Of a DNA stretch of 39,183 nt, positions 8,008 to 14,422 are shown in pieces (position 1 is the stretch's first letter; each line of letters starts with the position of its first letter). The stretch is from MGBC114844 sp910585855 (GTDB lineage: Bacteria; Bacillota; Clostridia; Lachnospirales; Lachnospiraceae), in contig CBFFYP010000042.1 of the NCBI GenBank assembly GCA_965646165.1, positions 1-39,183 of the forward strand. Direction: 5' to 3'. The notes below the pieces were generated by a model, which was not told the DNA's origin, made no database searches, and saw only the letters and a program-made list of their open reading frames with translations. The position numbers and the translations under genes are program-made.

Positions 8008-9339
8008 ATGGAATTGGATATGACGCAGGGAAGTCCTGCGAAGTTGATCTTGCGGTTTACGTTGCCGATTATTATTGGAAATGTATTTCAGCAGCTTTAC
8101 AATATGGTAGATGCGATTATTGTAGGGCGTTTTGTTGGAAATCAGGCGTTGGCGGCTGTTGGGGCGACTGGTACGATTATGTTTTTGATTCTTGGATTTA
8201 TGCAGGGGCTGACGACTGGATTTACAGTTTTAACTTCACAGCGTTTTGGAGCTGGGGATGAATACGGGTTAAAACGAAGTGTAGCAAATGCTGCACTATT
8301 GTCGGTTATTGTTACAATATTGGCAACGATACTTAGTTTAGTTGGAATGAAAGGGCTTTTGCGGCTGATGCAGACACCAGAGGATATTTTTGAGATGTCT
8401 TATACGTATATCTGCATTATTTGTTTTGGGATGTGGGCAAATATTCTTTATAATCTGCTTGCCAGTCTGCTGCGGGCAGTCGGAAACAGTAAAGTGCCGC
8501 TTTATTTTTTGATGGTTTCGGCAGTACTGAATGTAATATTGGATTTGGTTTTGATTTTGATATTTCAGATGGAAGTGGCAGGAGCTGCTTATGCTACTGT
8601 AATTGCACAGGGGGTATCGGGGATTTTGTGTTTAATTTATATTGCAAAACGAGTACCAATTCTGCATCCGGGAAAAACGGAGTGGAGATTAGATGGAAAC
8701 GATTCTAAAAACCAGATTCGGATAGGTGTACCAATGGCACTTCAGTTTTCGATTACTGCTGTGGGAACAATTATTATACAAACGGCTTTAAATTTACTGG
8801 GATCTACTGCAGTGGCGGCTTATACGGCAGCAGTGAAGTTAGAACAGCTTATTACACAGCCGTTTAGTTCGATGGGGCAGACAATGGCTACGTATTGCGG
8901 ACAAAATATGGGAAAGCGGGATCTGGGGCGAATGAAAAAGGGAGTTCATACAGCGGAATTGTTTACGGTGGTTTATGCTGTAGCAGGGGCATTATTTATT
9001 ATTTCTGCAGTGCCTTTTGGGGTTCGGTTGTTTGTGCAGGAGGATGTGGAACTGATTACTTCTTATGTGCGGATTTATATGGAGATTTGTGGGAGCTTTT
9101 TTATTCCTTTGGGGTTGATTTTTGTTTATCGAAATGCGATGCAGGGGGCGGGGTTTGGATTTATGCCTATGATGGGTGGTGTAGTAGAATTGGCTGCTCG
9201 GGCAGTGGCTGCTTGGGTAGCGGTTCAGATGGGAAGTTTTACCGGGATTTGTTTTGGAAATGTAGCTGCTTGGGTGGCAGCGGCAGTATTTTTGGCTTTG
9301 GCTTATTGGGGATTGCTTGGAAGAAAGTCAAAACTATAG
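8008..9339 (+). CDS. MATE family efflux transporter
   Basis: The 443-residue protein has about 12 membrane helices in two related halves. It begins ELDMTQGSPAKLILRFTLP and contains QQLYNMVDAIIVGRFVGNQALAAVG, the N-lobe signature of MATE transporters, with the matching C-lobe around FRNAMQG-like YRNAMQGAGFGF. MATE proteins export cationic drugs or metabolites using Na+ or H+ gradients; the substrate here is not predictable. The start ATG 8008 is set by GGAGGGAA just upstream; an in-frame TTG at 7981 has no ribosome site. No regulator is adjacent. Confidence 0.92.
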   Translation: MELDMTQGSPAKLILRFTLPIIIGNVFQQLYNMVDAIIVGRFVGNQALAAVGATGTIMFLILGFMQGLTTGFTVLTSQRFGAGDEYGLKRSVANAALLSVIVTILATILSLVGMKGLLRLMQTPEDIFEMSYTYICIICFGMWANILYNLLASLLRAVGNSKVPLYFLMVSAVLNVILDLVLILIFQMEVAGAAYATVIAQGVSGILCLIYIAKRVPILHPGKTEWRLDGNDSKNQIRIGVPMALQFSITAVGTIIIQTALNLLGSTAVAAYTAAVKLEQLITQPFSSMGQTMATYCGQNMGKRDLGRMKKGVHTAELFTVVYAVAGALFIISAVPFGVRLFVQEDVELITSYVRIYMEICGSFFIPLGLIFVYRNAMQGAGFGFMPMMGGVVELAARAVAAWVAVQMGSFTGICFGNVAAWVAAAVFLALAYWGLLGRKSKL

Positions 9340-9362
9340 GGAAGAATTAGCGGAAAAATGGT

Positions 9363-9389
9363 TAAGAAAGTGGAAAAAAATTCCGATAT
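9363..9389 (+). promoter_or_regulatory. sigma-D (flagellar sigma-28)-like promoter
   Basis: TAAG (9363-9366) and TCCGATAT (9382-9389), spaced 15 bases, resemble the sigma-D consensus TAAA-N15-GCCGATAT. A small stem (GGAAACG 9421-9427 with CGTTTCC 9442-9448) lies in the leader. Confidence 0.5.
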
Positions 9390-9496
9390 AATAAAAGAAA
9401 TACGAAGTGAAACCAATGCAGGAAACGGATGTCATGCAAGGCGTTTCCTTTACGTAGTTATGTCACTATAAAAATCATAGCCAAGGAGGGGTATCT

Positions 9497-10123
9497 ATGA
9501 GTACTATTAGCAGTGTTTCATCAGAATCATACAAAAATTATCAGACAACTGCTACAAAGCAGGAAACAGTAAAAGCGGACAAGAGTACAGAAGCTGCAAA
9601 AGGAAAAGAAACAACATCTACGTCTTCTAAAACAGAAAAAGACGGTGTAGTTTATGAGAAAAATAATCGTGATTATAAGACAAAAAATGCAGCGTTGATT
9701 TCTAAGTTAAAGTCAGATACGGAAACCCGTATGGCTCAGATGCAGTCCCTTGTACAAAAGATGTTCTCAAAGCAGGGAATTACCATTGGAACAGCAGATG
9801 ATATGTGGAAAGTGCTTGCAAGCGGAAAGTTTACAGCAGATCCAGATACGATTGCACAGGCAAAAGAAGATATTGGCGAAGATGGTTATTGGGGTGTAAA
9901 GCAGACTTCTGAGCGTATTTTCTCTTTTGCAAAGGCACTTTCTGGCGGAGATGCAGAACAAATGGAAAAAATGCGCAAAGCATTTGAAAAAGGTTTTGGT
10001 CAGGCAACAAAGTCTTGGGGAAAATCTTTACCTAGTATTTCTCATCAGACCTATGATGCAGTGGAAAAAATGTTTGACGATTACGCAAAAGATGCATCAA
10101 AAAAGACAGATACAGAAGAATAA
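9497..10123 (+). CDS. conserved protein of unknown function, probably motility-coregulated
   Basis: The 208-residue soluble protein has a low-complexity Ser/Thr/Lys-rich N-terminus (residues 1-50) and a conserved helical C-terminal part (about 65-200) containing DGYWGVKQTSERIFSFAKAL, then KSLPSISHQTYDAVEKMFDD. I recall similar C-terminal regions in uncharacterised Clostridia proteins but cannot name a function. The N-terminus has no signal peptide, and its composition resembles secreted flagellar export substrates (inference). The start ATG 9497 follows AAGGAGGGG. The sigma-D-like promoter upstream and flagellin 2.4 kb downstream suggest a late flagellar gene. Confidence 0.75.
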   Translation: MSTISSVSSESYKNYQTTATKQETVKADKSTEAAKGKETTSTSSKTEKDGVVYEKNNRDYKTKNAALISKLKSDTETRMAQMQSLVQKMFSKQGITIGTADDMWKVLASGKFTADPDTIAQAKEDIGEDGYWGVKQTSERIFSFAKALSGGDAEQMEKMRKAFEKGFGQATKSWGKSLPSISHQTYDAVEKMFDDYAKDASKKTDTEE

Positions 10124-10147
10124 GGGAATAGAGAGAATGATAACAGT

Positions 10148-10187
10148 AAGGGATGCTTCCTATGGGAAGTGTCCCTTATTTTGTTTT
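10148..10187 (+). terminator. rho-independent terminator
   Basis: AAGGGATGCTTCC and GGGAAGTGTCCCTT form a stem around TAT, followed by ATTTTGTTTT. It ends the 9497 gene. Confidence 0.8.
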
Positions 10188-10218
10188 GTGTTGGATTTTA
10201 TGGTAATTTTTTTTCGGA

Positions 10219-10559
10219 GGGGGACGTCAGATGCGAAATCCTAGGCAGACTGCTGTTCCGGTTTCCAAAAAGTAAGAAGTTCTAAGACTTCTGTATGATA
10301 GCGCATCCAATCAGACAGACCGGGGCGCAATTCGCCCTTATGGCAGCCAAAACGTTACTGGCATACCAAAGGATGTGATTTACTGTAAAGTAAGATGGCT
10401 TCTCTTTTATACGGGCTAAACACGCCCCTTTTTTTGCATACCCTGCATGGAAGCAGGATATGCAAAAAATCTTAGGTTTTCTGGCAGAAGTCAAGAACTT
10501 CTAACTTTTTTCCAAAGTCACTGCAGTCTGCCTAGGGTTTCGCACCTGACTGTTTCTTG
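10219..10559 (+). repeat. A-type palindromic interspersed repeat (A1)
   Basis: A full copy begins GGGGGACGTCAGATGCG and ends GCACCTGACTGTTTCTTG. The outer arms (about 26 bases) pair with each other. The interior holds conserved blocks shared with A2 and A3: GTTCTAAG-CTTCT, GGGCGCAATTCGCCC-type hairpin, GGGCTAAACACGCCCC, and a CCTGCATGGAAGCAGG hairpin. It has no open reading frame. It occupies the left part of the 1.1-kb gene-free stretch 10124-11265. Confidence 0.8.
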
Positions 10560-10662
10560 ATTCCGAAAGAAATAAAAAAGCTTGAAAATGTTTAGATAGA
10601 AAATAGGATTTAAGAAGGATAGATAATTGGTTTTGTGGTTCTTTTTTGACAAAAGTTGCTCT

Positions 10663-10682
10663 TAAAATGTTGCATTTTTTTT
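10663..10682 (+). repeat. partial copy of the invertible-segment end sequence
   Basis: TAAAATGTTGCATTTTTTT is repeated identically at 10783-10801, where it overlaps the right half of the left inverted repeat. The two copies are direct repeats 120 bases apart. Confidence 0.7.
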
Positions 10683-10768
10683 AATGGTGATTTTGGGGAG
10701 AAATGTTATGGCTTTTTTGAAAAAGCGCAGAAAATCTGGGTTTTATAGGTATAAAAAAAGAAAAAAAT

Positions 10769-10793
10769 GCAACACTTGTTAATAAAATGTTGC
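10769..10793 (+). repeat. left inverted repeat of putative invertible segment
   Basis: This 25-base sequence, starting GCAACACTTGTTAATAA and ending ATGTTGC, is found as an exact reverse complement at 11910-11934. It is itself a quasi-palindrome (GCAACA...TGTTGC). Confidence 0.9.
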
Positions 10794-10910
10794 ATTTTTT
10801 TCTTACACTTTTTATATCGGTGCTTTCCTAAAATACTTTATAGTCTTCCAAATTTTTTTTTAAAATTTCTTTTTTCGAGTTTTTTGGATTTCTTGCTTTT
10901 GCTGAGTATT

Positions 10911-10995
10911 TTCTCGTAGCGGACACATAAGATGTTAAAATATAGTGTCTAAGTACTGACGGTAAATGATGACCCTGCATAGACCTTTTTTCGCT
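10911..10995 (-). repeat. B-type repeat, partial, reversed (B5)
   Basis: It shares CGTAGCGGACACATAAG, the internal hairpin and GATGACCCT-CATAGACCTT with B4 at 34743-34915. The terminal part of one arm is missing. Confidence 0.7.
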
Positions 10996-11110
10996 TCCTT
11001 TTAAATATAAGTGACGTTTGTATATATTATTTGAAAATGTAAGTTACAGAAAGGTATTCAAAATCATATGATAGCAGATATTTCACTATTTTAATTTTTT
11101 TGTCTGGAGT

Positions 11111-11264
11111 ACACAGCCGGAAGCCGAATGATGTTCTATGCAGGGTTATCATTTCCCGTCGGCACTTAGACGCTGTATTTTAGCGTCTTATGTGTCCGCT
11201 ACGAGGAAATGCTAAGCGAAAGCGAACCCGGAATAGAACATCATTCGGCTTTCGGCGTTCTCCT
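11111..11264 (+). repeat. B-type palindromic interspersed repeat (B1)
   Basis: The ends are ACAGCCGGAAGCCGAATG and CATTCGGCTTTCGGCGTTC. The core TCATTTCCCGTCGGCACTTAG, an internal hairpin and GTGTCCGCTACGAGGAAATG are shared with B2 and B3. It finishes one base before the recombinase stop codon and may act as its terminator. Confidence 0.8.
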
Positions 11265-11265
11265 G

Positions 11266-11856
11266 TTATAAAGAAATTTTTAAATAAACTTCATCCCGTT
11301 CTTCTTGTTCAATACTTAAATAACGTTTTGTAATATTGTAAGAAGAATGGTTGTAGAGATCCATTAAAAGGGCAGGGGGAGTTCCTTGTTTCCATGCATG
11401 GTAGCCAAAAGTTTTTCTTAGAGAATGACAGCTAATATGTTCATTTAATCCAGTAGCTTTGGCAGCGGTACAGACAATTCGATAGGCTTGTGAACGGCTG
11501 ATATGCTCTTTTTTTCCTTTTTGGCTTAGAAATAAGTATTGCTCTTTTGTATAGCAGTTTCCCTGAAATGAAAAGGCAAGATAGTTTTTTAGAGTGGTGC
11601 AGACAGAACGGTTTAGTGCGATCGAGCGGGGCTTTCCGGTTTTTTGTTCGATGATGTTTAGGTGTTTTTTGATCGTTTTCGTTCGTTCATCATAGGTATC
11701 TTTCCATTTTAATGTTAAAAGATCGGAGATACGGAGTGCGGTATTAAGACCTAGTATAATTAATGTATAGTTTCTAGGGTTAGGTTTTTGCAGAGAATAG
11801 TAGTTTTTAAATTGGTTTAAAGCATCTTTGCTTTTAATGGGTTGAGTAGTACTCAT
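11266..11856 (-). CDS. tyrosine recombinase, invertase-type
   Basis: This 196-residue protein is essentially only a catalytic domain with a short N-terminal helix region. Catalytic residues are visible: Arg in NTALRISDLLTLKW, Lys in the EQKTGKPRSI hairpin, HSLRKTFGYHAW (His and Arg), NHSSYNITKRYLSI (His, then nucleophile Tyr). The usual LGH is YNH here. The size and lack of a full core-binding domain fit the FimB/FimE-like invertases and the short integrases of Clostridia better than phage integrases. The ATG start at 11856 has GGAGG upstream on the minus strand. It lies inside perfect inverted repeats (10769-10793, 11910-11934), so the likely job is flipping its own segment next to csrA-flagellin. 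Confidence 0.88.
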   Translation of the reverse strand: MSTTQPIKSKDALNQFKNYYSLQKPNPRNYTLIILGLNTALRISDLLTLKWKDTYDERTKTIKKHLNIIEQKTGKPRSIALNRSVCTTLKNYLAFSFQGNCYTKEQYLFLSQKGKKEHISRSQAYRIVCTAAKATGLNEHISCHSLRKTFGYHAWKQGTPPALLMDLYNHSSYNITKRYLSIEQEERDEVYLKISL

Positions 11857-11901
11857 GATTTTTTCCTCCAGTTTCCTTGGTTTCGGCTAAGCCGTTCTTT
11901 T

Positions 11902-11907
11902 ATTATA
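11902..11907 (-). promoter_or_regulatory. -10 element of the recombinase promoter
   Basis: TATAAT reads leftward just inside the right inverted repeat. Any -35 region would fall within the repeat itself, so the promoter would travel with the segment on inversion and stay functional in both orientations. Confidence 0.5.
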
Positions 11908-11909
11908 AC

Positions 11910-11934
11910 GCAACATTTTATTAACAAGTGTTGC
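11910..11934 (-). repeat. right inverted repeat of putative invertible segment
   Basis: It is the exact 25-base reverse complement of 10769-10793. The flanking bases differ, which defines the repeat boundary sharply. Confidence 0.9.
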
Positions 11935-12023
11935 GTTTCTAGATTTATTTGGTGATAGATAGAATGGTTTCCTTTTTGGGCGAAAAAGGAAGACAGATGT
12001 TTGGGAAAACAGGGAGGTTTTCT

Positions 12024-12272
12024 ATGTTAAGACTGACATTGAGTACGGAAGAATATTTAATGATAGGTGATAATATTAAGATTGTATTTTTAGGGGGAAG
12101 CAAAAGCCATCTTCGGATTATGATTGATGCACCAAAGGAAATTGGTGTGGTAAGAAGTAAAGTGATTAAGAATCATACGGTTGATTCGGAAATGAGAGAT
12201 GCACTTCCGACCTATTATGCAGAACCGGAACTGGCAGAGCGGTTTCGAAAGAAAAAGAACAGTCTGACATAG
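12024..12272 (+). CDS. csrA: carbon storage regulator CsrA
   Basis: The 82-residue protein begins MLRLTLSTEEYLMIGDNIKI, then FLGGSKSHLRIMIDAPKEIG and VVRSKVI. This is the CsrA RNA-binding fold, with the conserved IGD and IDAPKEI motifs; the N-terminal RLT and the IDAP loop contact GGA in target mRNA. In Bacillus and many Clostridia CsrA represses flagellin translation and is antagonised by FliW (not seen here). The start ATG 12024 is 7 bases after GGGAGG. Flagellin lies 268 bases downstream, the expected context. A weak sigma-D-like pair (TAGA 11960, GGCGAAAA 11979, spacing 15) lies upstream. The C-terminus after residue 70 is extended and basic. Confidence 0.92.
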   Translation: MLRLTLSTEEYLMIGDNIKIVFLGGSKSHLRIMIDAPKEIGVVRSKVIKNHTVDSEMRDALPTYYAEPELAERFRKKKNSLT

Positions 12273-12466
12273 TTATTATCACCAAGAACGATTCGTTAAT
12301 AACCGAAAGCAGTCCGCAGAAACGGGCCCGAAAGCGGGATGTGGATCGGATTATTAAACCGGAAGGGAAGCCAAGGACAGAGAGTTTTGTTTTGGCAGAA
12401 ATTCGGGATAGAACAATTATATTGGAAAACGGTAAAATTTTTTATCGGGGCGGCAAATGGAGTTGA
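12269..12466 (+). other. open frame without a start codon, directly after csrA
   Basis: In the -1 frame relative to csrA, 65 codons stay open to TGA 12464-12466. They encode a protein-like sequence: IVIITKNDSLITESSPQKRA, later PRTESFVLAEIRDRTIILEN and GKIFYRGGKWS. The frame is also open upstream inside csrA (stop near 12180), but it contains no ATG, GTG or TTG until GTG 12341. That GTG would give only 41 residues and has no clear ribosome site. It could be a frameshifted C-terminal extension of CsrA, a gene with a rare start, or a decayed gene. Confidence 0.4.
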
Positions 12467-12540
12467 CCGCTTGACAGGCAAACGGCAGAGGGAAAAACCA
12501 TAATCCCTGAAAAGAGCCGCATTACAAGGAGGTAAATGGT

Positions 12541-14325
12541 ATGGTAGTACAACACAATTTAATGGCAATGAATTCAAATCGTATGTTAGGTATGACGTCA
12601 AAGGCACAGGCAAAATCGACCGAGAAATTATCGTCTGGTTATAAGATTAACCGTGCAGCCGATGATGCAGCCGGATTGGCAATTTCTGAAAAGATGAGAA
12701 AGCAGATTCGTGGACTGACACAGGCTTCTGCTAATGCACAGGATGGAATTAGTGCAGTACAGACAGCAGAAGGTGCTTTAACAGAAGTGCATGATATGCT
12801 GCAAAGAATGAATGAGCTTTCAGTAAAGGCTGGAAACGGTACAATGTCAGAGTCGGATCGGCAGTCGATACAGGATGAGATCGATCAGCTGATTACAGAA
12901 ATTGATCGTGTATCCGAAACAACGAAGTTTAATGAAACTTATTTATTAAAAGGTTCGGGAAAGAGTAAGAGTGCTGGAGAAGTAAGCGGGCATATTGGAA
13001 ATACCGCAAGCAGTGCAGATAAACTTGTGGATGGAATCGTTACAGGCGCAAAAGGGAATATTTTTAAAGGTACTTTGAGCTCGGATGATACAATTAAACT
13101 GGATGCTGGAACAGAAGATACAGCAACAATTACGTATTTGGATGAAGAAGGGAATAGAAGAACAAAAGATATTACCTTTAAAGCAGGTTCTGATACTGAA
13201 AAAACAGCGAAGAATATTGCAGATGCTATTAATGAAGATGAAACTCTTAAGAAAATTTTCAAAGCAACTAGCAATGCATCAGGAGAATTAAGTGTAGAGT
13301 CAAAACTGGATGGAACAGAAACAGATAGTACAAAAAATATTGTGACTCAGATTGAATTTGCATCTGCATTAAATAGTGCAGCAACAAGATTAAATAAGTT
13401 TGATGGAAATGAAACTACTATTTCTGCTGTAGGAGAATCCTATGGTATTCAGATTGGAAAATTAGCTGATGTAACTGGAACTGCTGCAGGTACTGCAAGT
13501 GTACAGTTTACATCGGATGATTCTTTGAAAGATGGTAATTCTATTACTGTTAATGGAAAAACATATACCTTTGATACAGGTAAAAATGCTAGTTCGGATG
13601 CAAATACTTTTAAAACATTGGATGATTTAAAGAAACTTCTTGGAAATGACTATGAGGTGGATGTACAGGTTGTAGGTACTAAAGTAACTACTAGTTATGC
13701 TTCTTCAAAGGTAACAGATATAAGTGAAGAGGAATATGTGGATACTCTTAGCAGTACTGCAGGAACAGTAAACTTTGCTTCTATATCAGCTAGTCATTTT
13801 GCAGATGGTTTGAAAGTAGCGCAAGCGGACACATCAAATGGGGTAGATATAGATTATAAAGATTTGAAATTGGTGATAAATATCAGGGAAGTAAGTAAGA
13901 TCGATCAAGAACCGGATAATATGAACTTCAGTCTTCAGGTAGGTGCAGATACTACGGAGGAAAATAAGATTTCTGTAGATATTCAGTCTATGAGTGCCAA
14001 GAGTCTTGGAATTGATAAGGTAAGTGTAACAGGAAAAGATTCTACTAATGCAGATAAGGCAGTGAATACGATTGCAGATGCGATTGCACAGGTTTCAAAA
14101 CAGCGGTCGGCTTTGGGAGCGATTCAGAATCGACTGGAACACACCATTAATAACTTGGATAATGTAGTAGAGAATACCACAAGTGCAGAATCTGCAATTC
14201 GTGATACTGATATGGCAACCGAGATGGTGAAATATTCCAATAATAATATTCTTACACAGGCAGGTCAGGCAATGTTGGCACAGGCTAATCAATCCAATCA
14301 GGGTGTACTTTCTCTTCTTGGTTAG
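12541..14325 (+). CDS. fliC: flagellin
   Basis: The 594-residue protein has the conserved N-terminal D0/D1 region (NLMAMNSNRMLG, KLSSGYKINRAADDAAGLAI, QDGISAVQTAEGAL, MNELSVKAGNG) and the matching C-terminal region (ALGAIQNRLEHTINNLDN, SAIRDTDMATEMV, QAGQAMLAQANQ, GVLSLLG). The central part (about 140-510) is a variable, Ser/Thr/Asp-rich surface domain. This size is larger than the 270-residue B. subtilis Hag. It is exported through the flagellar secretion system and polymerises into the filament. The start ATG 12541 follows ACAAGGAGGTAA, whose GGA could be a CsrA target. No clear sigma-D promoter was found immediately upstream. The gene ends in a strong terminator. Confidence 0.96.
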   Translation: MVVQHNLMAMNSNRMLGMTSKAQAKSTEKLSSGYKINRAADDAAGLAISEKMRKQIRGLTQASANAQDGISAVQTAEGALTEVHDMLQRMNELSVKAGNGTMSESDRQSIQDEIDQLITEIDRVSETTKFNETYLLKGSGKSKSAGEVSGHIGNTASSADKLVDGIVTGAKGNIFKGTLSSDDTIKLDAGTEDTATITYLDEEGNRRTKDITFKAGSDTEKTAKNIADAINEDETLKKIFKATSNASGELSVESKLDGTETDSTKNIVTQIEFASALNSAATRLNKFDGNETTISAVGESYGIQIGKLADVTGTAAGTASVQFTSDDSLKDGNSITVNGKTYTFDTGKNASSDANTFKTLDDLKKLLGNDYEVDVQVVGTKVTTSYASSKVTDISEEEYVDTLSSTAGTVNFASISASHFADGLKVAQADTSNGVDIDYKDLKLVINIREVSKIDQEPDNMNFSLQVGADTTEENKISVDIQSMSAKSLGIDKVSVTGKDSTNADKAVNTIADAIAQVSKQRSALGAIQNRLEHTINNLDNVVENTTSAESAIRDTDMATEMVKYSNNNILTQAGQAMLAQANQSNQGVLSLLG

Positions 14326-14360
14326 TAAAATAACTGTAATGGGATATATGATTGATGGTT

Positions 14361-14392
14361 CGTGGGGACAGAAATGTCCTCACGATTTTTTT
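14361..14392 (+). terminator. rho-independent terminator of flagellin
   Basis: A perfect stem CGTGGGGACA / TGTCCTCACG with a GAAA loop is followed by ATTTTTTT. Confidence 0.92.
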
Positions 14393-14422
14393 AGTCATAA
14401 AATAAGAAAGAGGAGAAAAGTT

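Larger units (their letters stand above)
10769..11934. mobile_element. putative invertible DNA segment (inverton) with its own tyrosine recombinase
   Basis: Perfect 25-bp inverted repeats bound 1166 bases that contain a tyrosine recombinase gene (11266-11856, minus), a full B repeat (B1), a partial reversed B repeat (B5) and nothing else supportable. The right boundary is 90 bases upstream of csrA. A recombinase gene lying between identical inverted repeats is the standard layout of a phase-variation switch. Inversion would turn the recombinase gene to face csrA and flagellin. Activity is inferred. Confidence 0.6.

Noticed and set aside
9421..9448. Leader hairpin as a cyclic-di-GMP riboswitch
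   Set aside because: The stem lacks the conserved GEMM core and receptor, so nothing beyond a simple hairpin is supported.
10282..10494. Reading frames inside A repeats (also near 27357-27659 and 31042-31406)
   Set aside because: They differ between copies, are not conserved as protein, and follow from the palindromic repeat sequence.
10219..10559. A repeat as a known large structured RNA (HEARO, ROOL, GOLLD) or retron
   Set aside because: I could not match conserved signatures of these classes by eye, no associated protein gene is adjacent, and no reverse transcriptase gene is in the window.
10708..10782. A 24-codon frame (MAFLKKRRKSG...) with GGGGAG upstream, ending inside the left inverted repeat
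   Set aside because: It is too short, lysine/arginine-rich by base composition, and has no recognisable family. It is kept only as a note in the half-site finding.
11949..12023. Longer CsrA starting 25 residues earlier
   Set aside because: The extra residues do not belong to the CsrA fold, and GGGAGG lies exactly before ATG 12024.
12471..12504. TTGACA ... CATAAT as the flagellin promoter
   Set aside because: The spacing is 22 bases, too long for a sigma-A promoter, and no sigma-D pattern is present there.
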